From NCBI RefSeq assembly GCF_009711415.1, contig NZ_SMLZ01000111.1, positions 1 to 64,000 of the forward strand: a stretch of DNA of 64,000 bases. Reading direction: 5' to 3'. Positions 53,377-62,911 of the stretch are shown piece after piece. Numbering within the stretch: position 1 is the stretch's first letter; each line of letters begins with the position of its first letter. The notes beneath the pieces are model-generated. The model saw only the letters and a program-made list of their open reading frames with translations. It did not search any database and was not told where the DNA came from. The DNA comes from Roseibium denhamense (lineage in GTDB: Bacteria > Pseudomonadota > Alphaproteobacteria > Rhizobiales > Stappiaceae). Both the position numbers and the translations under genes were made by a program.

Positions 53377-55683
53377 TTAATGCTCGCCGTCGTCCGCAGG
53401 TGCGTCTTCCGAAAGTTCCTGGGGCTTTTCGACCTGTTTTGGTGCCTTTTTCTTACTTGCCTGATCCGGTGCATAGGGCGGCGTGGCAGCATGATAGGTC
53501 ACTTGCGGGAATGGAATTTCAATTCCACGCTCATCGAAGACCTGTTTGACAAACTCATTATAGGCCCGGCCAATCGACCACTGATCGCCGGGGGTCGTTT
53601 TGATCCGGGCACGGATATCGATCGAGCTTGCACCGAAATTGGTGACGCCGTGCATTTCAAGGTCTTCGAAAATTTTCGGACCGTAATCTGTCTCGTTCAG
53701 CCTGCGGAAGGCCTCGTGCATCGCGTCCTTCGCCTCTGAGATATCGGTATCGTAGGAAACGCCGATCAAGGCGACATGGTAAGAGAAGCCGCGCATGAAG
53801 TTGGACACCATGTCGACCGACGAGAATGGGATGATATGAGACGTGCCGTTGAGGTCCCGCATCCGCACCGATCGCACCGTGATCCCCTCAACCGTTCCGG
53901 TCACTCCGGCAACGGTCACAACATCGCCTTCGTTAATCGCGTTTTCAATCTGGATGAAGGCACCCGTAATGATGTCTTTCACCAAGGTCTGTGCACCGAA
54001 AGAAATTGCCAGACCGACGACACCGGCACCGGCAATCAAAGGTCCGATGTCGACACCAACCTCAGACAGCGACAGCAGCAATGCCATCACGATAATGACC
54101 ACTGTCGAGGCATTGCGGAACAATTGAAATAAAGTCCGCTCGCGCGCTGTAACGATATTGCCGCCGCGCGATTGCAATCTCAGATCGACCCAGGACATGA
54201 CCGCAAGCCAGATCCCGAAGAACACAAGAAGCACTAGGAAGGCGGAGCCGTAAGCACTGAGGAGATCAACACCTGCTTCGCTGAACATCCAGCTGGCAAA
54301 GCTCAGCACGCCCCATATTTCCAGAAGCAGCAAAACCGTTCCTAAAAACACAGCAGCCCTTACCAGCTTCAAGAGCCGTGGAACGAAAGCGTTTAAGCGG
54401 TGCTGCAGCGCCGGAAGTGTCCGGTTTAGGTCTTCGGGCAGCCGTATCCCCCCTTTGATAGCCTTGGTGACCACGAGGGAGATGGCAAAACCGGCCATGA
54501 TGGTAAGTATGGAAAGACCGGTTGCCCGGACGATAATGGTCATTGCGTCGAATGGCCGGGTCACCCAGATCGCAAAGACTGTGAAGAGATAGATGTAGGC
54601 CACGATATGCCAGAGGCGCCCCAGGGAAATCAGGGCCCGTTGACCGAGCGCGCTTTGCAATCCGCCCGCATATTCGATTGCCCCTTTGCGCACGGTGTCG
54701 CGATTCCGGTGAACCGTGAACGCAAGATAAATCATTCCGAAAAAGACGGTCAGGAACCGAAGGGCATTTCCAAGTGCAATGGCAACGCCGATATTTGCGA
54801 TCGGGACAACCAGGAAGATGCCGTAGATGATCCAGTGCATGAACAGCCGCAAGCGGCTGTACCAGTAGAGGGAACTGTCATTGTCAAACGGCAGAATGCG
54901 AAGTTCCGGACGTCCTGGGGCAAAAATGAAGCGCAAAGACACGTTGGCCATTCCCAGGATGAAAAACGCGTTGAGCGCCAGACTCTCGGGAAGGGTAACG
55001 CCCGTCTGAAATCCGCCATAAGCCAAGAGAGCTACAGTGTTCCCGACCGCCCAACCAACGGCCACGGTTATCCCATCGAGTATCGAACTCAGAATCAGGA
55101 TCAATGATCGGGTCAGCCCGCCGCCATACCGGGCCAAGACAGCCATGCGGGGATAGATCCGCGCTGCAATCAATTGGCAAACCCAGAAGGCGGCATAAGC
55201 AGCAAGAAGAACGACGCCGACTTGGATCGATATCTCTTTTAACCTGTCCCACTTTACCGGGATATCGCCGCGCGCAATGAGTGTCAGGCCGTTCAAAGAC
55301 CGCAAGGTCTGTTGAACAAGGACCCCCACATCATCCGCGAGCGCCCGGGTGTATTCCCCAATGCGAAGCGCGAAATTTTCGCTGGTCGAACTATTTGAAC
55401 TCTCGTCGGCGGGTGCGCTTTGGCCTGTACCGGCTCCATCCGCGGAAACTGCGCCATCACCAGATGATTGTGCGCTTCCGGTATCCGACTTTTTCAAAAG
55501 ATCGATCAGCGCCGCCCGGCTGTCGGGATTTTCCAATAATTGAATGAGCGCATCATTGGCCTGTTGAAGCTGCTCCGCATCCGGTGCTGGTGCCGTTTCC
55601 GACTGCGCGCCAGCAGGTAGCGTCAAGCCGCAAGAGAAAAGAAACAGGGACAGCGCCATGCGCAATAAGAGCTTCATGTTCAT
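53377..55683 (-). CDS. MscS-family mechanosensitive channel with large N-terminal part
   Basis: The protein is about 768 residues with a signal peptide (MNMKLLLRMALSLFLFSCGLTLPAGA). A Gln/Asp/Ser-rich periplasmic stretch follows (about 30-110). Many membrane helices lie between about 165 and 520, and the MscS pore and beta domain come last (GLAISFGAQTLVKDIITGAFIQIENAINEGDVV). The tail after residue 735 is charged and Lys/Glu-rich. It should relieve turgor on osmotic downshift, fitting a cell that accumulates betaine. Starts at 55695 (GTG), 55683 and 55677 (ATG) are all possible, with no clear ribosome site. Confidence 0.91.
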   Translation of the reverse strand: MNMKLLLRMALSLFLFSCGLTLPAGAQSETAPAPDAEQLQQANDALIQLLENPDSRAALIDLLKKSDTGSAQSSGDGAVSADGAGTGQSAPADESSNSSTSENFALRIGEYTRALADDVGVLVQQTLRSLNGLTLIARGDIPVKWDRLKEISIQVGVVLLAAYAAFWVCQLIAARIYPRMAVLARYGGGLTRSLILILSSILDGITVAVGWAVGNTVALLAYGGFQTGVTLPESLALNAFFILGMANVSLRFIFAPGRPELRILPFDNDSSLYWYSRLRLFMHWIIYGIFLVVPIANIGVAIALGNALRFLTVFFGMIYLAFTVHRNRDTVRKGAIEYAGGLQSALGQRALISLGRLWHIVAYIYLFTVFAIWVTRPFDAMTIIVRATGLSILTIMAGFAISLVVTKAIKGGIRLPEDLNRTLPALQHRLNAFVPRLLKLVRAAVFLGTVLLLLEIWGVLSFASWMFSEAGVDLLSAYGSAFLVLLVFFGIWLAVMSWVDLRLQSRGGNIVTARERTLFQLFRNASTVVIIVMALLLSLSEVGVDIGPLIAGAGVVGLAISFGAQTLVKDIITGAFIQIENAINEGDVVTVAGVTGTVEGITVRSVRMRDLNGTSHIIPFSSVDMVSNFMRGFSYHVALIGVSYDTDISEAKDAMHEAFRRLNETDYGPKIFEDLEMHGVTNFGASSIDIRARIKTTPGDQWSIGRAYNEFVKQVFDERGIEIPFPQVTYHAATPPYAPDQASKKKAPKQVEKPQELSEDAPADDGEH

Positions 55684-55962
55684 GCTCACATTCACAATCG
55701 TTGGAGGCTACACGGTGGCAGGCTGGGCATGGATGTTATGGCGTAATGCATCACACGAATAGGCTCAAGGCCCTAGCGCCACAGCGTAACGCAGCTGCCA
55801 CTCGAAGCTGTCAATGAACAAAGCTTCAACCCTCCAGGGGTCGTTTTGTCGCATTTCATCAACAAATATCAGTAAATGACGCAAGGGCATTTTCGATATT
55901 CATCCATCCGGGTAACGCAATTATAACAATATGCGACGCACTCTCGATCCATGGAGGACGAG

Positions 55963-57069
55963 ATGCCCAGCTCACTTATGCAATTGGCAAAGGAAGGGAC
56001 GGATGCCGCACGGCGCGCGCTGTTCGTTCAACTGAGCGATCTCATCAGCGGCGAAATCCACAAGCGTACCGATCAGGAACTCGCGCTTTTTTCGGAAGTC
56101 GCACTTCAGCTCTACAGCACGGCGACATCGTCCGACCGTGCCCGCCTGGCCAAGAACCTGGCTGACTGCGCGAACCTTCCGGTAAAACTCGCCATCAAGA
56201 TTGCGGAAGACGAAGTGTCGGTTGCCGTGCCGATTTTAGCGAGCAGCACCGTATTCACCCAGGCCGAGCTTCTGGATCTGGTCGAGCGCCTGAGCAATCA
56301 ACACCGCCAAGTGATAGCCCGGCGGCAGGATCTGAGCACCGACGTCTCTGACGCGCTTATGCGGCTGGGTGACACCCCGGTCCACCGTCTTCTTGCCGGC
56401 AACCGTGAGATTAAACTGTCCCGGCAAGCTATGACCGTCTTGGTTCAAAAAGCCGTTGAAGACTACGTTCTGCGGGACGATCTCGCCCTGCGGTCGGACT
56501 TGACACCGGCTGCAGCTCAAAAGCTCATTCCCATCGTCAACGAAGAGACACAAGTGCGTTTGAGGGAGATTATTCAAGGTGCTCTCTCCCAGGAACAACT
56601 TGACCAGATCGCTCGGCTGAAGGTGCTGCGACGCGAATTTGGCCAAGCTCTTGAAAACCCTGACATGAGCCTGCTATGGGCGGATGCGGAACGCGCGCAT
56701 ATTTCAATCGATGAGCTGGTTATCCTTCTTATACAGGATGGCCGCTTCAATCATGTGATCGAACTTTTGAGCCACCGCGGCCGGATTGCCCAAAAAGCGC
56801 TCAAGGACGCGGTCTTTAACGGGAAGATCGAGCCGGTCGTCAAGGCGGCCGCAAAGGCCCGCTTGGAAACCGCAACTTTTGCCTTGTTTGCAAAGGCCAG
56901 ATGCACTCACATGAAAATCCCCAGCCGGCAAGCCTCGGATTGGGTCAAGGCCTACTCGGACTATCTACAGGGAACACAGGCGGCCGCGAACGCGCGCTGC
57001 ACCGACTTCCAGGCCCGGCGGGGAACCCGCAAAGAACGGGCGAACCTGGCCAAACTCTCACTTGCTTGA
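55963..57069 (+). CDS. DUF2336 protein (helical-repeat, alphaproteobacterial)
   Basis: The protein is 368 residues from the ATG at 55963, with GGAGG at proper spacing; an ATG 12 bases earlier overlaps that site. It is an all-helical protein of the DUF2336 family, with segments such as LAKNLADCANLPVKLAIKIAEDEVSVAVPILASS and VTQAELLDLVERLSNQHRQVIARR-type repeats. Members occur almost only in alphaproteobacteria and some are linked to cell-cycle or motility regulation, which is loose. No enzyme motif is visible. Single gene. Confidence 0.8.
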   Translation: MPSSLMQLAKEGTDAARRALFVQLSDLISGEIHKRTDQELALFSEVALQLYSTATSSDRARLAKNLADCANLPVKLAIKIAEDEVSVAVPILASSTVFTQAELLDLVERLSNQHRQVIARRQDLSTDVSDALMRLGDTPVHRLLAGNREIKLSRQAMTVLVQKAVEDYVLRDDLALRSDLTPAAAQKLIPIVNEETQVRLREIIQGALSQEQLDQIARLKVLRREFGQALENPDMSLLWADAERAHISIDELVILLIQDGRFNHVIELLSHRGRIAQKALKDAVFNGKIEPVVKAAAKARLETATFALFAKARCTHMKIPSRQASDWVKAYSDYLQGTQAAANARCTDFQARRGTRKERANLAKLSLA

Positions 57070-57119
57070 ATAGGTGCTGGCAAATCAGTGCGGCAGCCGT
57101 CCATGCCCTGGACATCAAT

Positions 57120-57605
57120 TCAACGCGCGCTCCTTGAACACATGGCTGCGGCAAGAGCCGTAGACAATGTTGCTGCTGCATAGAACCATAAACCAGGCAG
57201 GATCGCCGCTGCGGCAAGACCGCTGGTTTTGGCAGCAAACAAGACCAGCGCGACCAGCATCACATCCAGCATCGACCATTTACCGACCGTTGACAGAAGG
57301 CTTAGTGACCGCGATTGCCCGCCGGTCAGAACAACAACGTGAATGAGGAGAATTTTTGCGGCGGGAAAACCGACCGAGAACAAGCCGACAATAAATGCCA
57401 AGGCCGCATCCCCCGAGCGCCATAACTCGAAAATCATTTCCAGAAGGCTCGGCCGGTCCTCCAGAAAATAGAGCCGTTCAAACCGCATGAGCGGTTGCGT
57501 AAGCCCCAAGGCGAACGAGAACGCCGACACGGGCAAAAGAATAGCGAGAAGAATGCGCATGCTGCCGTTCTTATCGGCTGTGCCGACAAACGCCAACACC
57601 ATCAT
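57120..57605 (-). CDS. PqiA-like small membrane protein
   Basis: The 161-residue protein has four hydrophobic helices and the PqiA signature (LLSTVGKWSMLDVMLVALVLFAAK). Full-length PqiA has two such domains, so this is a single-domain form. PqiA-type proteins take part in lipid or envelope stress functions, but no PqiB (MCE) gene is adjacent. The start is ambiguous: ATG 57605 or the Met at codon 16. Confidence 0.78.
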   Translation of the reverse strand: MMVLAFVGTADKNGSMRILLAILLPVSAFSFALGLTQPLMRFERLYFLEDRPSLLEMIFELWRSGDAALAFIVGLFSVGFPAAKILLIHVVVLTGGQSRSLSLLSTVGKWSMLDVMLVALVLFAAKTSGLAAAAILPGLWFYAAATLSTALAAAMCSRSAR

Positions 57606-57757
57606 AACGCAGCAAGATAAGAAACAGCTTTTTGATTAATTGCCCATGCGCCGGGGAGTATGCGCATTTACACAAGGCTCGGCGCACCGCAAAAAGACAG
57701 CGGTCGAAGAACACTTTTTGGTTTAGCCTGAGCCTGCCGGGCTCCGCTGTGCCCGGA

Positions 57758-58165
57758 TTACCGTGCCCTTGCCCGGCTGGCTATTTCATCGAGCTGATCC
57801 TGCTCTGCCATATCCTGTGCCGTTCGTTCGCGCTGCTGATCCCGCTCTTCCAGCTGCTCGAATTTCTTCAGCTCTTCAATGGCCTCGCTCAGCTCGTCTT
57901 GAGCCCGCTGAAGCTGGTCATCCAATTCGTGGGCCGAGTTACGCAGATTGTCACGGCGTTCAGCTGCCGCCTTGGCGAAAGTCGGGTAAGCGAAATGACT
58001 GACATCGGTAATGCCGACACGCTCTTGCTCAACCCGGATCTGATCGTCAAGCTCATCGGCCATGCGATTGAATTCGGCAATCATGCTTTCGATTTGCGCC
58101 AGCTGGCGCCGTTTTTCATCAACCTGAAACCGTTTCAAACGGATCAAACTGTCTCGGGTTTTCAT
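57758..58165 (-). CDS. fliJ: Flagellar export chaperone FliJ
   Basis: The 135-residue coiled-coil protein is rich in Glu, Gln and Arg (LKRFQVDEKRRQLAQIESMIAEFNRMADELDDQIR). The position just downstream of fliI and the size fit FliJ, the stalk-like component of the flagellar export ATPase. Sequence similarity in this family is weak, so the call relies on context. It is 28 bases after the fliI stop on the same strand. Confidence 0.85.
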   Translation of the reverse strand: MKTRDSLIRLKRFQVDEKRRQLAQIESMIAEFNRMADELDDQIRVEQERVGITDVSHFAYPTFAKAAAERRDNLRNSAHELDDQLQRAQDELSEAIEELKKFEQLEERDQQRERTAQDMAEQDQLDEIASRARAR

Positions 58166-58193
58166 TACTCAATACTCCCCTAACACGGGCAGT

Positions 58194-59519
58194 CTATCCC
58201 GGAGTCATTTCCAAAAGGTTGGCGAGTTGCTGATATCCATCAGAAAGTGATGTCGCTTCATTCTTTTCCTGATTGAGAAAATCGTCTATTGGGCCAAATC
58301 GGTAAATTGCCTCATCGACGGTCGGATCCGACCCCTTGCGGTATGCACCGAGACGGATCAGCTCTTCCATATCCGTATAAGTGGACAGCAGCTGCTTTGC
58401 CTTTCGCAAGACAGGCAGATGTTCCTCAGGCACACAGCGCGGCATTGTTCGTGAAACTGATTTGAGAACATTGATCGCCGGATACCGGCCCCGTTCCGCA
58501 ATGCCGCGCTCCATCACGACATGCCCATCAAGAATACCCCGGACCGCATCAGCGACCGGCTCATTGTGATTGTCGCCCTCAACCAGAACTGTAAACAGGC
58601 CGGTTATCGAGCCCGTTTGCCCCCGGCCCGGTCCGGCCCGCTCCAGCAGGCGCGGCAATTCCGTAAACACTGTGGGCGTGTATCCTTTGGATGTCGGAGG
58701 CTCTCCGATGGACAGGCCGATTTCCCGCTGCGCCATTGCAAACCGGGTTACCGAATCCATCATGCAAAGCACATTTTTGTTCTCATCACGGAAATGCTCG
58801 GCAACGGTCATGGTCAGGTAGGCAGCTTGACGCCGCATAAGAACGCTTTCGTCAGATGTGGCCACAATGACGACGGACCGCGCTAGGCCCTCCTCCCCCA
58901 GATCGTCTTCAATAAACTCCTGAACTTCGCGGCCGCGCTCGCCAATCAGCCCAATCACCGCGACATCGCATTTTGTGTTGCGGGCGAGCATGGACATTAA
59001 AACCGACTTTCCAACTCCGGAGCCGGCAAATATCCCCATCCGTTGGCCTTCGCAGCACGTAACGAAAGTATTGAGCGCCCGCACGCCAAGATCCATTGGG
59101 GGGCCAACACGTTTACGTTCTGACGCTGGTGGAGGTGAGCTTCGCAATTTGCGAGGCACTCCGCCATTTGGAAGATCTCCTTTACCATCAATCGGTTCAC
59201 CATGCGCATTAACCACCCGGCCGAGCCACTGGTTGCTGGGATGAACCACGCTGTCGCGTGCCGTGATGATCGCCTTGCACCCCATCCGCACACCCTCCAA
59301 CCCGGAAAAAGGCATGCACAATGCGTGGCTGTCACGGAAACCCACGACTTCTGCAGGAATTTTAGGATTGTCTTCGCCGTTATCGATCATGAGTCGCGAA
59401 CCGACACTCATTTCGTGTATGGGACCCGCCACCTCAACCAGAAGACCCTGCACCGCGGTCACCCGGCCGTAAATTTCGGTCGTCATCAACGAATCAATCT
59501 CGGCAAAAAGCGCCTTCAC
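58194..59519 (-). CDS. fliI: Flagellum-specific ATPase FliI
   Basis: The 441-residue protein of the F1-beta-like family drives export of flagellar components. Walker A is [16 protein letters not shown]; catalytic segments [48 protein letters not shown] and [22 protein letters not shown] are intact. The start is a GTG at 59519 with AAGGA before it. It is divergent from ctrA across a 372-base gap, an arrangement common in this order. Confidence 0.96.
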   Translation of the reverse strand: MKALFAEIDSLMTTEIYGRVTAVQGLLVEVAGPIHEMSVGSRLMIDNGEDNPKIPAEVVGFRDSHALCMPFSGLEGVRMGCKAIITARDSVVHPSNQWLGRVVNAHGEPIDGKGDLPNGGVPRKLRSSPPPASERKRVGPPMDLGVRALNTFVTCCEGQRMGIFAGSGVGKSVLMSMLARNTKCDVAVIGLIGERGREVQEFIEDDLGEEGLARSVVIVATSDESVLMRRQAAYLTMTVAEHFRDENKNVLCMMDSVTRFAMAQREIGLSIGEPPTSKGYTPTVFTELPRLLERAGPGRGQTGSITGLFTVLVEGDNHNEPVADAVRGILDGHVVMERGIAERGRYPAINVLKSVSRTMPRCVPEEHLPVLRKAKQLLSTYTDMEELIRLGAYRKGSDPTVDEAIYRFGPIDDFLNQEKNEATSLSDGYQQLANLLEMTPG

Positions 59520-59891
59520 GTCAGATTCCTTACCCTGTTAACGCTTTTGGTAACCTATCGTTTACGAGTCTGGTTAATCTTAACCTTTGAAAGGCTGACA
59601 AGCGAGGGCCATTTCGAAGTTAAGACGGGTTTGTTGAAAGGAATCTGAACGGAGTCGGTTAGACCGGTTTGTTAATGTGCAACTTTAAGAATTGTGAATC
59701 CGGTTTTTTTACGGTGATTCAACAAGTTGGCGGTTGTTCACAGATTCGTTTCTCCGAAGCTTGCTGCTATGAATCGGAATTTGTTAACCATAAGCTCATA
59801 GCTTTGAGTCGGGGTTAATAGCAGTCCTTCGTAGCAGGCACCGACAGAGCCGTTGCGACTTGCCCAGGAAAGGCAGAACAAGGGGATTGGC
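59520..59891. promoter_or_regulatory. fliI/ctrA divergent control region with nine GANTC sites
   Basis: Nine GANTC sites (the CcrM methylation site) lie at 59524, 59566, 59641, 59652, 59696, 59716, 59743, 59771 and 59816, against about one or two expected by chance. At least eight TTAA half-sites also occur, including a TTAA-N9-TTAA pair at 59672-59688 and a TTAA-N2-TTAA at 59574-59583, close to but not the full CtrA box. In Caulobacter a GANTC site in the ctrA promoter controls its timing. Here the density is much higher. Confidence 0.8.
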
Positions 59892-60584
59892 ATGCGTGTA
59901 TTGTTGATTGAGGATGACAGCGCGACAGCGCAGAGCATCGAACTGATGCTGAAGTCCGAGAACTTCAACGTCTACACGACAGATCTTGGCGAGGAAGGTA
60001 TCGACCTTGGCAAGCTGTACGATTACGACATCATAATGCTGGACTTGAACCTCCCGGACATGTCCGGCTACGAGGTTCTGCGGACACTCCGCGTATCCAA
60101 GGTCAAGACACCGATCCTGATCCTGTCGGGCAATGCCGGCATTGAAGATAAGGTTCGCGGCCTAGGCTTTGGCGCAGACGACTACATGACCAAGCCGTTC
60201 CATAAGGATGAGCTGGTCGCCCGCATCCATGCAATCGTCCGGCGCTCAAAAGGCCACGCACAATCGGTCATCGTCACCGGGGATCTTAAGGTCAATCTGG
60301 ACACTAAGACCGTGGAAGTCGGTGGGCAGCGGGTTCATTTGACCGGCAAGGAATATCAGATGCTCGAGCTGCTGTCCCTGCGCAAGGGAACCACGCTCAC
60401 AAAGGAAATGTTCCTCAACCACCTTTATGGCGGGATGGACGAGCCGGAACTGAAGATCATCGACGTCTTCATTTGTAAGCTTCGCAAGAAACTGGCAGCG
60501 GCGACCTCTGGCAAGAACTACATCGAGACCGTGTGGGGACGTGGATACGTTCTTCGCGAGCCAGATGTGGAAGCTGCCGCCTAA
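59892..60584 (+). CDS. ctrA: Cell-cycle response regulator CtrA
   Basis: The 230-residue protein has a receiver domain ([20 protein letters not shown]; phosphoryl Asp51 in [15 protein letters not shown]; Lys in MTKPF) and an OmpR-type winged helix ([52 protein letters not shown]). The [19 protein letters not shown] recognition region is highly conserved in CtrA. ATG 59892 gives the usual first residues; AGG lies upstream. Controls DNA replication, division and flagellar genes in alphaproteobacteria. Confidence 0.97.
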   Translation: MRVLLIEDDSATAQSIELMLKSENFNVYTTDLGEEGIDLGKLYDYDIIMLDLNLPDMSGYEVLRTLRVSKVKTPILILSGNAGIEDKVRGLGFGADDYMTKPFHKDELVARIHAIVRRSKGHAQSVIVTGDLKVNLDTKTVEVGGQRVHLTGKEYQMLELLSLRKGTTLTKEMFLNHLYGGMDEPELKIIDVFICKLRKKLAAATSGKNYIETVWGRGYVLREPDVEAAA

Positions 60585-60610
60585 AGCGAGTGATATCGCA
60601 ACACGGACGA

Positions 60611-60641
60611 AAAAAAGGCCCCGGGAACCCGGGGCTTTTTT
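60611..60641 (+). terminator. First ctrA terminator
   Basis: An 8-bp GC stem (gccccggg at 60618-60625, complement at 60628-60635) with a two-base loop is flanked by A- and T-runs. It lies 30 bases behind ctrA and can work in both directions. Confidence 0.9.
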
Positions 60642-60676
60642 GTATTTTTGAACAAGCGCAGTTGTGCCTCGAAATG

Positions 60677-60706
60677 AAATGGCCGGGCAAGACCCGGCCA
60701 TTTTTC
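60677..60706 (+). terminator. Second terminator, shared by ctrA and the convergent gene
   Basis: An 11-bp stem (60677-60687 with 60693-60703) and 5-base loop is followed by a T-run on the plus strand and by an A-run/T-run on the minus strand. It probably also ends the minus-strand metallo-hydrolase gene. Confidence 0.82.
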
Positions 60707-60743
60707 CGCGCAGTTGTTATGGTGATGGGGCTACGCGGGTTAT

Positions 60744-61718
60744 TCAGAGGTTCAGCTGGTAAGACGCCGGGACATACCGGAAGCCCTCTCCCGTCGTCTC
60801 GACAAAACCGACAGCCGGGAACGGCATATGGTAGCCAACGAACGGAATACGGTCGCTCGCCAGCATGCTGAACACACGGCGGCGGGTTTCGGCGGCCGCT
60901 TCTTTATCCATGTCGAAACGCACTTCCCAATCAGGATAGGCAAGCGACCAGACGTAGTGGTTGGCAGTGTCGGCGATGAGGAGCAACTGTTGCCCGTTGC
61001 TTTCCAGCATGTAGGTCATGTGCCCTGGTGTATGGCCATTTGCCGCAAGTGCCGTAACCCCTGACACGACCGAGTCGCTATTGGTCAGAAACGTCATTTT
61101 TTCTGCAAGGGGTTTCACGTTGCTGGTAACCAGCTTTGTGACCCCGTTTGCCTCAGGGTCCATTGCCGCCCAGAAGTCATACTCTTTTTGGCCCGTGACA
61201 TAGCGGGCATTTGGAAAGGCTGGAGAGCCGCCTTCCATAAGGCCGCCGATATGGTCTGGGTGCATGTGCGTTAATACAACGATGTCGACCTGCTCTGGCG
61301 TATAGCCAGCACTTTGCAACGCAGCGCGCATATTGCCCCGGGCTGGACGCCCTCCTTCGCCGACCCCTGTGTCGAACAAAATAAGTTCATTGCCGGTATT
61401 CACGACGGTTGGCGTGAAAAAGGCCTTGAAGGTGTCCGCGGAGATAAAGTTGTCGGCAGACACAGAACCGAAATCATCCGCCTCGACATTCATTCCAAAT
61501 GTTTTTTGTGGCTCGGAAACAGTGACAGCTCCGTCAAGGAGCGTGGTGACCTCAAAGTCTCCCACGTTGTGGCGCGCGATTGGTGCGGCCAGATCACCCT
61601 GTTTTTCGGCCGCAGCGAGGCTGACACCAGTTGCGGACACCAAACCGGCGCCGGCCGCGAGCCCGCCCGCCCCAAACAGTGCCGCACGCCGGGTGAGATT
61701 CACTTTCAAGTCAGTCAT
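60744..61718 (-). CDS. Tat-exported metallo-beta-lactamase-fold hydrolase
   Basis: The protein is 324 residues from ATG 61718 (GGAG lies upstream). It begins with a twin-arginine signal (LTRRAALFGAGGLAAGAGLVSATG). The zinc motif is VVLTHMHPDHIGG, with later ligands in ANGHTPGHMTYMLE and LIADTANHYVW. The family includes lactonases and other hydrolases; quorum-quenching lactonases have similar layout, but no substrate can be named. It is divergent from a LytTR regulator gene by 261 bases. Confidence 0.86.
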   Translation of the reverse strand: MTDLKVNLTRRAALFGAGGLAAGAGLVSATGVSLAAAEKQGDLAAPIARHNVGDFEVTTLLDGAVTVSEPQKTFGMNVEADDFGSVSADNFISADTFKAFFTPTVVNTGNELILFDTGVGEGGRPARGNMRAALQSAGYTPEQVDIVVLTHMHPDHIGGLMEGGSPAFPNARYVTGQKEYDFWAAMDPEANGVTKLVTSNVKPLAEKMTFLTNSDSVVSGVTALAANGHTPGHMTYMLESNGQQLLLIADTANHYVWSLAYPDWEVRFDMDKEAAAETRRRVFSMLASDRIPFVGYHMPFPAVGFVETTGEGFRYVPASYQLNL

Positions 61719-61979
61719 CAAGTCAGCTCCTACCAATCACTGTCCAACCACACGGGTTTTCGTGCACAAGCAGGCCGTGCGGATGGACGTCTAAAAGATG
61801 CAATGTTGAAAATGGCGCCCTGCCCCACCAAGGAAAGGCAAACCCGGCAGAATTACACGGGCAACACATCACTTCTTAGGGCGCTGAAAAAGCGCAGTGA
61901 TTACTTGAACTTGCAAGTGGTGCATTTCATGCGTCATAAATGGCAACGATGAACCTGCGTAAATTCCGGACTGTCTTCG

Positions 61980-62858
61980 ATGGAAAAACGGGAACTGGGA
62001 CATGCTGTGATCGTCGCAGCCATCGTTGCCGGAATGCTTGCGGCCAACGAAGTTGCCCGGCCGCAAAACTGGACGCCGGTCGGCCTTTACCTCTATTGGG
62101 CCACCCGTATCGCCATTGAGGCCGGGCTGTTTCTATCGACTTTCCAGGCGCTCTTTCTCGCGCCCCAGCTCTCCCGCCGGCCGGTCGTGCATGGCTGTCT
62201 CGCCGCCGTGATCAGTTTCTTCCCATTTGTGCTTGCCGTGACAGCGTTGGATATAGTTCTAGGCCTACCTGAACTGGATCTCTCGATCGGCGGGCCAGCA
62301 ACACCTGGGCCAAGGCTCCTGCCGTTTGCTCAGGAGCTCGGATATCTAATCGATAACCACCTTGTGCTCAGTCTGCTTCTGTGGTGCACCATCATGTTCA
62401 CTCGGCAGCCGGACATCCGGAGACACCCGGCAAACGAGACTGCTGAGGAAATTGGCGCCCGGCCACCAGAAAAAAAAGGCAATGCTACCCAGACCAACGG
62501 GTTCGAAAAAAAGTCTGACTTGGAAGCAGGGCCACCGAAGCTTTTGAAGAGGCTCGCTCCAGACCTTCAAGGGCAATTGCTTCGTGTAGAGGCACAAGAA
62601 CACTATGTCCGGCTGGTCACTGAGGATGGCAACAGCATGGTGCTTTACCGCTTCGGCGATATCCTGCACGAACTTGCCGACATTCCCGGAATGCAAGTGC
62701 ACCGAAGCCATTGGATTGCTGACATCTGCGTCGGCCGCGTGTATCGCCAGGGCCACAATCTCCGGATCTCAGCGCGGGATGGCGAGACTATTCCGGTCAG
62801 CCGGAAGTTTTCAGCCCAAGTGCAAAGGCGCTACGAAACACTGTTCCAAAAAAAATGA
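61980..62858 (+). CDS. Membrane-bound LytTR-domain transcriptional regulator
   Basis: The protein has 292 residues. About four membrane helices span residues 8-140 (VIVAAIVAGMLAANEVA; GCLAAVISFFPFVLAVTALDIVLG; LVLSLLLWCTIMFT). A charged linker follows, then a C-terminal LytTR DNA-binding domain (LLRVEAQEHYVRLVTEDGNSMVLYRFGDILHEL; VHRSHWIADICVGRVYRQGHNLRISARDG). Membrane LytTR regulators without a receiver domain sense signals directly. The possible target is the divergent metallo-hydrolase, inferred from position. Confidence 0.86.
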   Translation: MEKRELGHAVIVAAIVAGMLAANEVARPQNWTPVGLYLYWATRIAIEAGLFLSTFQALFLAPQLSRRPVVHGCLAAVISFFPFVLAVTALDIVLGLPELDLSIGGPATPGPRLLPFAQELGYLIDNHLVLSLLLWCTIMFTRQPDIRRHPANETAEEIGARPPEKKGNATQTNGFEKKSDLEAGPPKLLKRLAPDLQGQLLRVEAQEHYVRLVTEDGNSMVLYRFGDILHELADIPGMQVHRSHWIADICVGRVYRQGHNLRISARDGETIPVSRKFSAQVQRRYETLFQKK

Positions 62859-62911
62859 CCCCGGCATGGTCAACACCTGCCAGGGCCATAATGGATTTAC
62901 CTCTCCGCCGT

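Noticed and set aside
59574..59688. Canonical CtrA box TTAA-N7-TTAA upstream of ctrA
   Set aside because: TTAA pairs occur with spacings of 2 and 9, but none has the exact 7-base spacing; reported only as half-sites.
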